Shown piece by piece: positions 53,720 to 61,959 of a DNA stretch of 64,000 bases. The notes under the pieces are model-generated. The model was not told where the DNA came from. It did no database searches and worked only from the letters and a program-made list of their open reading frames with translations. The stretch spans positions 3,100,001 to 3,164,000 of the forward strand of contig NZ_CP049037.1 in the NCBI RefSeq assembly GCF_011040495.1. The letters are read 5' to 3'. The number at the start of each line of letters is the position of its first letter. Positions within the stretch are counted from its first letter, which is position 1. The translations under genes were made by a program, and so were the position numbers. Source of the stretch: Pseudohalocynthiibacter aestuariivivens (GTDB taxonomy: Bacteria; Pseudomonadota; Alphaproteobacteria; Rhodobacterales; Rhodobacteraceae).

Positions 53720-54501
53720 CGACAGTAAAGACACCCGATTGGAGTCCCGGCGCCTACAACAGGTTTCGCGACCTGCGCCTGAGACCGGCAATGGACCTAC
53801 TCAATGCTGTTGGCCAGATGGGCGCCGGGGATATCATCGATCTGGGGTGCGGCAATGGGCAGATGGCCGGAGCGCTTGCGGCCCGTGCGGCGGGTCGTCA
53901 ACTGATTGGCGTTGATGCGTCGCCTGCTATGTTGGATAAAGCGCGCCAAGCCAAAGGGTACGACAGTCTGCAGCAGGCCGATATTCGCGACTGGCACCCA
54001 CGTCGCGCACCCGGTCTGATCTATTCAAATGCAGCATTGCACTGGTTGGGAGATCATACGAAGCTGATGCCGCGTCTGGTGGCGATGCTGGGCAAGGGCG
54101 GAACACTTGCGGTGCAGTTGCCACATCAGAACAATGCGCCCTCGCACCGGGTCTGGCTAACGCTGGCAGAAGAACTGTTTCCTGAACAATCTGCCGAGCA
54201 ACATGGTACGCCGAGTGTCCTGACACCGATCGAGTATGATGAGTTGCTTGCGTCCAAGGGGCGGTTTCGGATGTGGGAAACGGAATACTACCAACGCCTG
54301 ACAGCCGAAACCGGTAGTCACCCGGTGCGCCGCTATACGGAAAGCACTTATGCGCGACCGATTCTTACGGCGCTTGATTCCAAGCGGCGTGCGACACTGA
54401 TCAAGCGCTACGAAGAGGTTATGCACAGCGCATATCCGGTGCGTGCTGATGGATCTGTCCTGTTTCCGTTTCGGCGTCTCTTTTTTACTTTGACGGTGTA
54501 A
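53716..54501 (+). CDS. tam: Class I SAM-dependent methyltransferase, trans-aconitate methyltransferase-like
   Basis: SAM methyltransferase of 261 aa resembling trans-aconitate 2-methyltransferase, which methylates a side product of aconitase. Seen: [20 protein letters not shown] at the start, motif [32 protein letters not shown], and [23 protein letters not shown]. The GTG at 53716 overlaps the ftsH stop (GTGA); a longer ATG-start reading lies inside ftsH. The symbol is by resemblance, and the substrate is not proved. Confidence 0.82.
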
Positions 54502-54607
54502 CCCGTCCACGCCCCTTGAGGGATGTGTTCACGGATTGCGGTTTGACAGCATAGCCCCGCAACCGCGAGAGTGCGTGGCAACCCTAGCTGGATACGGAGC
54601 CGCCCTC

Positions 54608-55213
54608 ATGCCTGCCCTCAAACCCACAGACTATACCGCCGTCGTTACATGGCTCGGCTGTGTGAATGATCGTGAGACCAGTCTGCGCGCTGTGGCCCGC
54701 GAGGCCGTTCAACTGACCTATGCGGGCGTTCCCGGTGAATCTCATGGTGGGTTGACGCGCCCGGCGTGCAGCCGCGTCAGCGCGCAGCACCCCGAGGGCA
54801 CCGAGATTCGCAACGAGCGACAACTGTCAATCCTATCGGCAGACGAACTGGCATTGGTGGCGGCGGATATGGGGCTGGATGCGTTAAACCCAAGTTGGCT
54901 GGGCGCGTCCCTTGTGATCGAAGGTATCCCGGATTTCACCTATGTTCCACCTGGCTCACGACTGCAAGGACCAGACGGGGTGACATTGGTGGTCGATATG
55001 GAAAATCGCCCCTGCATCTATCCCGGAAAGGTGATCGAGGAGGAACGGCCCGGATTTGGCCGCGCGTTTCTGTCTGCGGCCAAGAACCGGCGCGGGGTGA
55101 CGGGCTGGGTTCAACGCGAGGGATCATTGCGGATTGGTGATACGCTTCGCCTGCATACGCCGGATCAACGGGCATGGCAGCCAGAGATGAAAACGATGCA
55201 GGCTGCGGGCTGA
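54608..55213 (+). CDS. MOSC domain protein
   Basis: A 201 aa molybdenum-cofactor sulfurase C-terminal-like domain protein. Seen: [48 protein letters not shown] in pieces, where the SHGG and RNERQLSI elements are typical of MOSC, then [23 protein letters not shown] and [20 protein letters not shown]. The single Cys lies in the PRLCARL-like loop only weakly. GGAG precedes the ATG. It lies downstream of tam. MOSC proteins are thought to carry sulfur or bind a metal-sulfur centre; the function is unknown. Confidence 0.8.
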   Translation: MPALKPTDYTAVVTWLGCVNDRETSLRAVAREAVQLTYAGVPGESHGGLTRPACSRVSAQHPEGTEIRNERQLSILSADELALVAADMGLDALNPSWLGASLVIEGIPDFTYVPPGSRLQGPDGVTLVVDMENRPCIYPGKVIEEERPGFGRAFLSAAKNRRGVTGWVQREGSLRIGDTLRLHTPDQRAWQPEMKTMQAAG

Positions 55214-55239
55214 TACCACGCCCAATATGTGACAATCCG

Positions 55240-55278
55240 AGTTTCCGATCCGAAACTTTGCCTGCGTCCCGAGACGCA
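55240..55278 (+). promoter_or_regulatory. Two hairpins in the fhs leader
   Basis: The 164 bp between the MOSC gene and fhs contains AGTTTC/GAAACT (55240-55245/55252-55257) and TGCGTC/GACGCA (55263-55268/55273-55278). The second has a CCGA tetraloop. They could be a weak terminator of the MOSC gene or a leader structure controlling fhs. No recognised riboswitch core was seen. Confidence 0.35.
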
Positions 55279-55377
55279 TCACACGTCGGAAATGTCGGAT
55301 TCACTTGCCGTATACCGTGGCCGACAAGCTATCACCGTCCAAGATTTATTGTGGCCGCCGCCTCGGGGAGAGATATC

Positions 55378-57054
55378 ATGGGCTATAAAACCGACATCGA
55401 AATCGCACGCGAAGCCAAAAAGAAACCGATTCAGGAAATCGGTGACAAGCTGGGCATCCCGACAGAGCATCTGCTGCCCTACGGCCATGACAAGGCCAAG
55501 GTAAGCCAAGAATTCATCAACTCGGTTCAGAGCAATGAATCGGGCAAGCTGATTCTCGTGACAGCGATCAATCCGACGCCCGCCGGTGAGGGTAAAACAA
55601 CCACGACCGTGGGTCTTGGTGATGGTCTGAACCGCATTGGCAAGAAGGCCGCGGTTTGCATCCGCGAGGCATCGCTCGGGCCGAACTTCGGGATGAAGGG
55701 CGGCGCGGCCGGCGGTGGCTACGCTCAGGTCGTGCCGATGGAGGACATGAACCTGCACTTCACGGGCGATTTCCACGCGATTACATCGGCCCACAGCCTG
55801 CTGAGCGCAATGATCGACAACCATATCTACTGGGGGAATGATCTTGGCATCGACACCCGCCGTGTCGTCTGGCGGCGCGTCGTGGACATGAATGACCGTT
55901 CGCTGCGCCAAATCACATCGTCGTTGGGTGGCGTATCCAACGGCTTCGCCCGCGAAGACGGGTTTGACATCACCGTGGCGTCCGAGGTCATGGCGATCCT
56001 GTGTCTTGCCAGCGGCCTGAAAGATTTGGAAAAACGTCTGGGTGACATGATCGTGGCGTATCGTCGTGACCGCAGCCCGGTCTTCTGCCGCGACATTCAG
56101 GCCGAAGGCGCAATGACCGTTCTGCTAAAGGACGCAATGCAGCCGAACCTAGTGCAAACGCTGGAAAACAACCCTGCATTCGTACATGGTGGGCCATTCG
56201 CCAACATCGCGCATGGCTGCAACTCTGTCACTGCGACGACGACAGCGCTGAAGATTGCTGATTACGTTGTGACCGAGGCGGGCTTTGGTGCTGACCTCGG
56301 CGCTGAGAAATTTATGAACATCAAATGCCGTAAGGCGGGCCTTGCACCCGATTGCGTGGTGCTGGTGGCCACGGTGCGCGCAATGAAGATGAATGGCGGC
56401 GTCGCCAAGGCCGATCTGGGCGCAGAGAATGTCGATGCAGTCAAAGATGGTTGTGCCAACCTTGGGCGCCATATTGGCAACCTCAAATCCTTTGGTGTGC
56501 CGGTGGTGGTTGCGATCAACCACTTTGTCACTGATACCGATGCAGAAGTGCAGGCGGTCAAGGATTACGTGGAAACCCAAGGGTCAGAAGCCATCCTCAG
56601 CCGCCACTGGGAACTGGGCAGCGAAGGGTCAGAAGCATTGGCCACCCGCGTTGCCGAGATTGCCGATAGCGGTCGTTCGCAATTCTCGCCGATCTATCCT
56701 GACGACATGAGCCTTTGGGACAAGATCAACCGCATCGCCAAGTCGATCTATCACGCTGACGAGGTTTTGGCCGACAGCAAGGTGCGCGACCAGCTGAAAC
56801 TGTGGGAAGAGCAAGGATATGGCAAGCTGCCAATCTGTATGGCGAAAACGCAGTACAGCTTCTCTACCGACCCGACGCTGCGCGGTGCTCCAACTGGCCA
56901 TTCTGTTCCGATCCGCGAAGTGCGCCTGAGCGCCGGTGCCGGGTTCGTCGTTGTGGTCTGTGGTGAAATAATGACCATGCCGGGCCTGCCACGCGCGCCT
57001 GCGGCAGAATCGATCCGCCTGAACGACGAGGGTGCGATCGAAGGGCTGTTCTGA
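55378..57054 (+). CDS. fhs: Formate-tetrahydrofolate ligase
   Basis: ATP-dependent formation of 10-formyl-tetrahydrofolate from formate, important for C1 assimilation in Roseobacters. Seen: [21 protein letters not shown], the P-loop [19 protein letters not shown], the conserved [28 protein letters not shown] and [16 protein letters not shown] segment ([19 protein letters not shown]), and [19 protein letters not shown]. The length is 558 aa. The ATG at 55378 follows GGGGAGAG. The stop overlaps the next gene (TGATG). Confidence 0.97.
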   Translation: MGYKTDIEIAREAKKKPIQEIGDKLGIPTEHLLPYGHDKAKVSQEFINSVQSNESGKLILVTAINPTPAGEGKTTTTVGLGDGLNRIGKKAAVCIREASLGPNFGMKGGAAGGGYAQVVPMEDMNLHFTGDFHAITSAHSLLSAMIDNHIYWGNDLGIDTRRVVWRRVVDMNDRSLRQITSSLGGVSNGFAREDGFDITVASEVMAILCLASGLKDLEKRLGDMIVAYRRDRSPVFCRDIQAEGAMTVLLKDAMQPNLVQTLENNPAFVHGGPFANIAHGCNSVTATTTALKIADYVVTEAGFGADLGAEKFMNIKCRKAGLAPDCVVLVATVRAMKMNGGVAKADLGAENVDAVKDGCANLGRHIGNLKSFGVPVVVAINHFVTDTDAEVQAVKDYVETQGSEAILSRHWELGSEGSEALATRVAEIADSGRSQFSPIYPDDMSLWDKINRIAKSIYHADEVLADSKVRDQLKLWEEQGYGKLPICMAKTQYSFSTDPTLRGAPTGHSVPIREVRLSAGAGFVVVVCGEIMTMPGLPRAPAAESIRLNDEGAIEGLF

Positions 57055-57587
57055 TGTTCAGAATTGCCGTGGCAATGATCTTTGCCTCTGCCATCCCAGC
57101 GATGGCAGAGGATTGGTTTGCGCTGACGCCAGAACACAGCACCTATTTCTCGGGGGATTGGACCGGCACCTGCCAAGAGGTAGAACCCTATGCCTGCACG
57201 GCGGTCGCCACCATCGGAGCGCGTGACGACGCAGGCCCGGGCCAAGTAAACCTCTTGTGGCAACCATGGGGCGACGAAGGTTACTCATTTACCTTTTTCG
57301 CAACAAATGCACCTGATCAGATTACCGGACAACAGTCGATCATGATAGACGACGCGGTTATCGCCGTGCCTGAAAGCGATTATTTTGCGATTTGGGATCA
57401 ACCCGACGGTGCGGTTCGAATGATTTCGATCGGCGAGCCGATTGTCGTGGATGTACTCGTGGAACAGATGCAATCTGGGCAAACGTTGGTCTGGGATTGG
57501 GGCACAGGACAATTGACCGTACCCTTGGCGGGCTTCGCCGAGACGTTTGATGCGGTCACTGATTATCGGAAGGAATTAGGCCAATGA
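57054..57587 (+). CDS. Small secreted protein between fhs and folD, unknown
   Basis: A 177 aa protein with a signal peptide ([18 protein letters not shown], cleavage before EDWF) and a beta-rich mature part with repeated Trp and Gly: [36 protein letters not shown] and [14 protein letters not shown]. Two cysteines could form a disulfide in the periplasm. I recognise no domain. It overlaps fhs by one base and folD by four (ATGA at 57584-57587), so the three are translationally coupled, which is odd for an exported protein among cytosolic C1 enzymes. Confidence 0.78.
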   Translation: MFRIAVAMIFASAIPAMAEDWFALTPEHSTYFSGDWTGTCQEVEPYACTAVATIGARDDAGPGQVNLLWQPWGDEGYSFTFFATNAPDQITGQQSIMIDDAVIAVPESDYFAIWDQPDGAVRMISIGEPIVVDVLVEQMQSGQTLVWDWGTGQLTVPLAGFAETFDAVTDYRKELGQ

Positions 57588-58474
57588 CGGCACAGATTAT
57601 CGATGGCAAAGCCTTTGCCGCTAATGTCCGCGAAAAAGTGGCGGGCCATGTCGCACGCTTGAAGGAAGAGCATGGGATTACCCCCGGCCTCGCCGTGGTT
57701 CTGGTCGGCGAAGATCCCGCCAGCCAGGTCTATGTACGTTCCAAGGGCAAACAGACCGTTGAGGTCGGGATGAAGTCGGTCGAACACAAACTGGATGCGG
57801 AAACTTCGGAATCCGACCTTCTGGCGCTGATTGACCAGCTGAACAATGATGACGAGATTCACGGTATTTTGGTGCAATTGCCGCTGCCAAAGCATCTGGA
57901 CGAGGATCTGGTGATCAATTCGATCAACCCGGCCAAGGATGTGGACGGGTTCCATATCTCGAATGTCGGGCTATTGAGCACCGGCCAGAAGAGTATGGTG
58001 CCCTGCACGCCTTTGGGGTGTCTAATGATGTTGCGCGACCATCACGGCAACCTCAGCGGGCTGGATGCGGTTGTGATCGGACGCAGTAACATCGTGGGCA
58101 AGCCGATGGCGCAGCTTTTGCTGGGTGACAGCTGCACCGTGACCATCGCCCACAGCCGTACCAAGGATATCGAAGACGTGGTGCGCCGCGCCGATATCGT
58201 CGTTGCGGCTGTCGGTCGCCCCGAGATGGTGCCGGGCGATTGGATCAAGCCGGGTGCAACTGTGATTGACGTGGGCATCAACCGGATCGAGCGCGACGGC
58301 AAGAACAAGCTGGTGGGTGACGTGGACTATGCCAGTGTCAGTGGTGTCGCGGGGGCCATTACCCCAGTGCCGGGCGGCGTCGGTCCGATGACCATTGCCT
58401 GTCTGCTGGCCAATACGGTGACGGCCTGTGCGCGCGCCAATGGTCTGGCAGAGCCCGAAGGGCTGACCGCCTGA
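57584..58474 (+). CDS. folD: Methylenetetrahydrofolate dehydrogenase/cyclohydrolase
   Basis: Bifunctional enzyme interconverting 5,10-methylene- and 10-formyl-tetrahydrofolate with NADP+. Seen: [20 protein letters not shown] with the catalytic Lys, [31 protein letters not shown] and the nucleotide-binding [18 protein letters not shown] plus TVTIAHSRT. The length is 296 aa. It is the last gene of the fhs unit and matches it functionally. Start fixed by the ATGA overlap. Confidence 0.97.
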   Translation: MTAQIIDGKAFAANVREKVAGHVARLKEEHGITPGLAVVLVGEDPASQVYVRSKGKQTVEVGMKSVEHKLDAETSESDLLALIDQLNNDDEIHGILVQLPLPKHLDEDLVINSINPAKDVDGFHISNVGLLSTGQKSMVPCTPLGCLMMLRDHHGNLSGLDAVVIGRSNIVGKPMAQLLLGDSCTVTIAHSRTKDIEDVVRRADIVVAAVGRPEMVPGDWIKPGATVIDVGINRIERDGKNKLVGDVDYASVSGVAGAITPVPGGVGPMTIACLLANTVTACARANGLAEPEGLTA

Positions 58475-58484
58475 CAGGTTTGAA

Positions 58485-58907
58485 CTATGCGATCGGCACG
58501 GGAATCATTGTGCCGGTCAGCAACGCGATATGCACCTCTTGCGCGCCTGTGCGTGCGTAGACATCTGCCTGCACGATCACGAGCCGCCGCCCCGGCTTGA
58601 TCACCCGCCCTTTTGCCACCAGCAGATCGCCTTTTGCGGGTGCCAGCAGATGAATTTTCATCTCCGAGGTCAAAACTTCGTGATCGTCGGGCATGATACT
58701 GAGCGCCGCATAACCCGCTGCACTGTCCCCTATGGCAAAGGTCAGACCGGCATGGGCGAAGCCGTGCTGTTGTAGGCTGCCGGGCAGGATCAGGGCCTCG
58801 ATCTGCACCGTCCCCTTTGAAATATGGGTAATCTGTGCGCCGAGTGTTTCCATCATTGCTTGTGCGGCAAAGCTGCGTTGGATTTTCTGCTCTGTCTCCG
58901 GGGACAT
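58485..58907 (-). CDS. PaaI-type hotdog thioesterase
   Basis: A 140 aa hotdog-fold thioesterase (PaaI/DUF4442-like). Seen: MMETLGAQITHISKGTVQIEAL, the helix-capping HGFAHAGLTFAIGDSAAGYAALS and LTSEMKIHLLAPAKGDLLVAKGRVIKPGRRLVI in pieces, which is the PaaI pattern. The ATG at 58907 is chosen for family length and an AAAGG nine bases upstream; ATGs at 58925 and 58940 are alternatives. It converges on folD and is divergent from the LytTR gene. The acyl-CoA substrate is unknown. Confidence 0.82.
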   Translation of the reverse strand: MSPETEQKIQRSFAAQAMMETLGAQITHISKGTVQIEALILPGSLQQHGFAHAGLTFAIGDSAAGYAALSIMPDDHEVLTSEMKIHLLAPAKGDLLVAKGRVIKPGRRLVIVQADVYARTGAQEVHIALLTGTMIPVPIA

Positions 58908-59037
58908 ATCGGGCACCTTTCCCATGTTACGCAGCGTCATTTTCGCGCTTGTGGAAACTATCAACCAATCGTGGAATGGTTGGTCAAGGTGCAATGACCG
59001 TGAGTATACTTACGCGAGAGAATAAAACCGGAATAGA

Positions 59038-59832
59038 ATGCAACTCCCTCCGAAATTGAAATCGGTTCTGTCGGAAACCGTAGAAAAATTGACCGCGCCG
59101 CTGACGTTGTTTGTTTGGGCGGCGGGGTGGTTGATCGGATCGGTTGCTGGTCCGTTCGGAACGTTCGAGAGCATGCCGATTGGAGTACGGACTTTGTTTT
59201 GGTTGGTGATCGTCACGAGCGCGGTCCTGATCGGATATACGGCGCGGGCGATTGCAGCGATTGCAGTCGAGTATGATCGACCTTGGTTGTTCGATCTTGT
59301 GGCCATCGGGGTAACTGTCTTGGTCTTTTCCCCCGTGGTGCTGATTGTCGGAGCCGGTATCGAGACACAATACGGCGCGCCCGTGCCGTCGTTGCCGCGC
59401 ATCGCACTTTATGTGTTGGTCATCGCCGGGCCGATCTTTGCCTTGCGGAGGTTGATTCCAGGGTTCGAGCGGCAACGCCACAGCACAGCGCCGAAACCTA
59501 AGGAAACCCCGCCCCAGCCGCGCCTGATGCGCCGCTTGCCGACCGAATTGCATGGCGACCTGATCCGCCTCTCGGCCAACGGGCATTTCACCGAAGTGAC
59601 GACGTCACGCGGCACCATGACCCTACGTCTGCGTCTGTCGGACGCCATTGCAGAGACGGACCCCGTTCGCGGGCATTGCACGCATCGGTCGCATTGGGTG
59701 GCAGAGGCAGCGATCCAGGACGTAAAGCGCGAAACCCCGCACAAGGTGGTATTGGTGCTGGCCAACGAGGAAACCGTGCCTGTCAGCCGCAAATATCGAC
59801 CAGAGCTGGAGGCAGCAGGGCTGATCAGCTAA
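59038..59832 (+). CDS. Membrane LytTR-domain transcriptional regulator
   Basis: A 264 aa protein with four hydrophobic helices in the first 140 residues (TLFVWAAGWLIGSVAGPFG, LFWLVIVTSAVLIGYTA, LFDLVAIGVTVLVFSPVVLI, IALYVLVIAGPIFAL) and a C-terminal LytTR DNA-binding domain (LHGDLIRLSANGHFTEVTTS, IQDVKRETPHKVVLVLANEETVPVSRKYRPEL). There is no response-regulator receiver domain, so it would sense membrane state directly. The ATG at 59038 directly follows a weak site. It ends overlapping the convergent pdeM by four bases. Confidence 0.87.
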   Translation: MQLPPKLKSVLSETVEKLTAPLTLFVWAAGWLIGSVAGPFGTFESMPIGVRTLFWLVIVTSAVLIGYTARAIAAIAVEYDRPWLFDLVAIGVTVLVFSPVVLIVGAGIETQYGAPVPSLPRIALYVLVIAGPIFALRRLIPGFERQRHSTAPKPKETPPQPRLMRRLPTELHGDLIRLSANGHFTEVTTSRGTMTLRLRLSDAIAETDPVRGHCTHRSHWVAEAAIQDVKRETPHKVVLVLANEETVPVSRKYRPELEAAGLIS

Positions 59833-60491
59833 CGCGGCATCGGGATGGCGCGCGCAGAACGACCTGTGAGAACCGCAATCGCCTCTTTGCGCATCAGTGA
59901 TTGCAGGGCGGTATCGGTGGCGCGCAACCCCCCGGTATAGGTACCATAGGCGGGCAGGATCACCCGGTCGCTGTCGATCAGGAACGCCGGGCGCGTCACG
60001 CTGCGGCCACGCGCGCGCAGCGTTGCCTTTGGGTGGTAATGCCCCGAGATTTCGCCACTCGCACGCGCCCGTGCGATATGGCGAAACGTCAGCGGCGGGA
60101 TCGGCAGTTCGGCCAAATGCGTACCCCCAAGATCGAGCGGGCCGGGATCATGGTTGCCCTCGATCCAGACCCAGCGCCGCCCGGCTTGCAGTGTCTGGAT
60201 CCAAAGAGTGTTATCCTCGCCAAGAGCACCCGCCGCCGCGCTGTCATCGAAACTGTCGCCAAGACAGATGACGGAGGTGGCCTGTGTCGCCTTCAGGTCA
60301 GCCTCTAGCCGGGTCAGGGTATCGTACGTTTCGTACGGTGGCAGCGTACGCCCCTCGAGTCGCGCTTGGCGTTCGGATTTTCCCAAGTGGAGGTCAGAGA
60401 CAACCAGCAGGTTCTGATCCGGCCAATGTAGCGCACCAGAGGGCAGGGCGGCCAGTTGCGCACCGGCGAGGGTGAAAGGGTGGGCGGTCAT
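59829..60491 (-). CDS. pdeM: Ligase-associated metallophosphoesterase PdeM
   Basis: Calcineurin-like phosphoesterase of 220 aa resembling PdeM, which in other bacteria is encoded with a DNA ligase and a helicase for DNA repair. Seen: the metal motifs LVVSDLHLGKSERQ, ICLGDSFDD, VWIEGNHD and ISGHYHPKA. The usual ligase and helicase partners are not adjacent in this window. It converges with the LytTR gene and borders the restriction-modification module. The DNA-repair role is by family. Confidence 0.87.
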   Translation of the reverse strand: MTAHPFTLAGAQLAALPSGALHWPDQNLLVVSDLHLGKSERQARLEGRTLPPYETYDTLTRLEADLKATQATSVICLGDSFDDSAAAGALGEDNTLWIQTLQAGRRWVWIEGNHDPGPLDLGGTHLAELPIPPLTFRHIARARASGEISGHYHPKATLRARGRSVTRPAFLIDSDRVILPAYGTYTGGLRATDTALQSLMRKEAIAVLTGRSARAIPMPR

Positions 60492-60530
60492 GTATAGGTT
60501 TATGGCGTGGGTTGAATTCGTTTCATTCCC

Positions 60531-61253
60531 TCAACGGTCTGTGACGCATTCCGGCGTAATTCCGATTGCCAACACGGGGCAACCGCCATTGCGTCCTGCG
60601 TCAAGACGATAGAGCAGCTTCCCCATCCACGTTGTCGACGCGCCGTATTTTTTGTAAACATCTTCCATTCCAGTGCTGCCATCTTTTTTCAGAACCTTGC
60701 CCATGCTTCGGAAGAACTGATTGTCGAGGCTGCTACCTCGCGTCAGTATTACGCCAATATCAATCGCACCGGCCTCGTAGAACGCTGAAAATGCGTACAG
60801 ATCACGGTCGTATGTCTGGTCTTTGCTGTTCCATTCGAAATCGAAGGCGACCTTGCCATTCACAAAGTCTATTCTGTGCCCATCGAGGAACCCGGCGCGA
60901 GTGTACTCTGACAGAACACGGTTCTTCTGTTTCGCATGTAGGAGCTTGACGTGTAAATCAGCGGTGATGCGGGTTTCGTTCCACTGCTCGTCGAGCAAGG
61001 TATCGACATAGAACGCAATATCGCTCTTGCTGCCCCCGGGGCTCTTGATCATCGTGGTTGTGATCTCGAACTTTCTGAGCGCCGAGAGAAGCTGATCATA
61101 TTGGTCCGGAAAGCTGGATTTCAGAATGCCAGCAGCATTGCGGTAGCTGAACACTTCGTATTTTTCGAGGATGTCCGCAGGAAGGGCCAAATCCAAAACG
61201 GAACGGCTGTCTGCGACAATCCCGCTTGATATGCCTTCTTCTGGGCTGTCCAC
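60531..61253 (-). CDS. BglII/BstYI-type restriction endonuclease
   Basis: A 240 aa protein of the BglII/BstYI family of type II endonucleases. Seen: the catalytic core GFLDGHRIDFVNGKVAFDFE then WNSKDQTYDRD, giving D129, D138, E140, N142 and K144 in the place of the D-x8-E-x-Q site of BglII, followed by LYAFSAFYEAGAIDIGVILTR. The recognised sequence cannot be read off, although relatives cut around GATC. It starts four bases before the end of the methyltransferase gene's stop and is downstream of it on the same strand. The base composition is more AT-rich than flanking genes by eye. Confidence 0.82.
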   Translation of the reverse strand: MDSPEEGISSGIVADSRSVLDLALPADILEKYEVFSYRNAAGILKSSFPDQYDQLLSALRKFEITTTMIKSPGGSKSDIAFYVDTLLDEQWNETRITADLHVKLLHAKQKNRVLSEYTRAGFLDGHRIDFVNGKVAFDFEWNSKDQTYDRDLYAFSAFYEAGAIDIGVILTRGSSLDNQFFRSMGKVLKKDGSTGMEDVYKKYGASTTWMGKLLYRLDAGRNGGCPVLAIGITPECVTDR

Positions 61254-61256
61254 GGA

Positions 61257-61901
61257 TTATTCCGCCGCGACGCCGGAATTGTATTTGTAGGTATCCCAGG
61301 TCGGCTTGTAATCGTCATCGGCCTGATTGCCCCAAACGGTCCAGTCCTTGCGTTTGCCACGCCCGAAAAGTTCGAGGTACGGCCCCCAGCTACACGATTC
61401 GATAATATCGTATTGCTCGTCGGGTTTGCGCGAATGTTCGCGTTTGCGGGTACCAAAGAGATTGACCTGCCGACGACCGGGGGCAAGGGTGCGAGCGTTT
61501 TTGCCCCGAACGCCAAAGAGCAGAATTTCGGTTACGTTACGAAAATAGAAACCAACGCCCCGCCCGTCAGATCCGCCGTCCTTGCGCACCTTGTGCCAGA
61601 TGATGTTGGATTTGTATTGAAACCCCCACGCCGATAAAACAGCGAGCCCATCAGGCAAAAGGGCATTGGGTACCCAGAGATAGCAATGTGCGGTGTCCTC
61701 GACGTGATCGGCGACCGGCAACGCACAGATATCGTCCAGGTTCATGGTTGGATAGCGCGATAGTCGCTTGTGCTCGGGCGCAACTTTACCCGTCCGATTC
61801 GTGAATCGCCAAGGCGGATCGGCCATGATGGTCGCAAATTTTTGGCTATCCAGAAACTCGCTTAGATCTTGTGAAGCTTCGTGTGCCATATCTGCTTTCA
61901 T
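61257..61901 (-). CDS. MT-A70-family DNA adenine methyltransferase
   Basis: Adenine-N6 methyltransferase partner of the endonuclease. Seen: the catalytic motif IMADPPWRF with D28-P-P-W31, the SAM-related CYLWVPNALLPDGLAVLSAWGF and FYFRNVTEILLFGVRGK, and EHSRKPDEQYDIIE typical of MT-A70 enzymes. The start at 61901 has GGGA seven bases ahead; an ATG at 61916 or a TTG at 61925 is possible. The length is 214 aa. It probably protects the endonuclease's site. It is divergent in style from parE but on the same strand, and both lie between core genes. Confidence 0.83.
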   Translation of the reverse strand: MKADMAHEASQDLSEFLDSQKFATIMADPPWRFTNRTGKVAPEHKRLSRYPTMNLDDICALPVADHVEDTAHCYLWVPNALLPDGLAVLSAWGFQYKSNIIWHKVRKDGGSDGRGVGFYFRNVTEILLFGVRGKNARTLAPGRRQVNLFGTRKREHSRKPDEQYDIIESCSWGPYLELFGRGKRKDWTVWGNQADDDYKPTWDTYKYNSGVAAE

Positions 61902-61959
61902 ACCGGTGTCCCGCATGTAGAACAAATTCGGAGCATTAGATCAACATATAGTTAATCCC

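Noticed and set aside
61864..61869. AGATCT in the 5' part of the methyltransferase gene as a self-regulatory target
   Set aside because: The specificity of the module is unknown, and AGATCT also occurs elsewhere in the window (near 874), so presence of the site is not informative.
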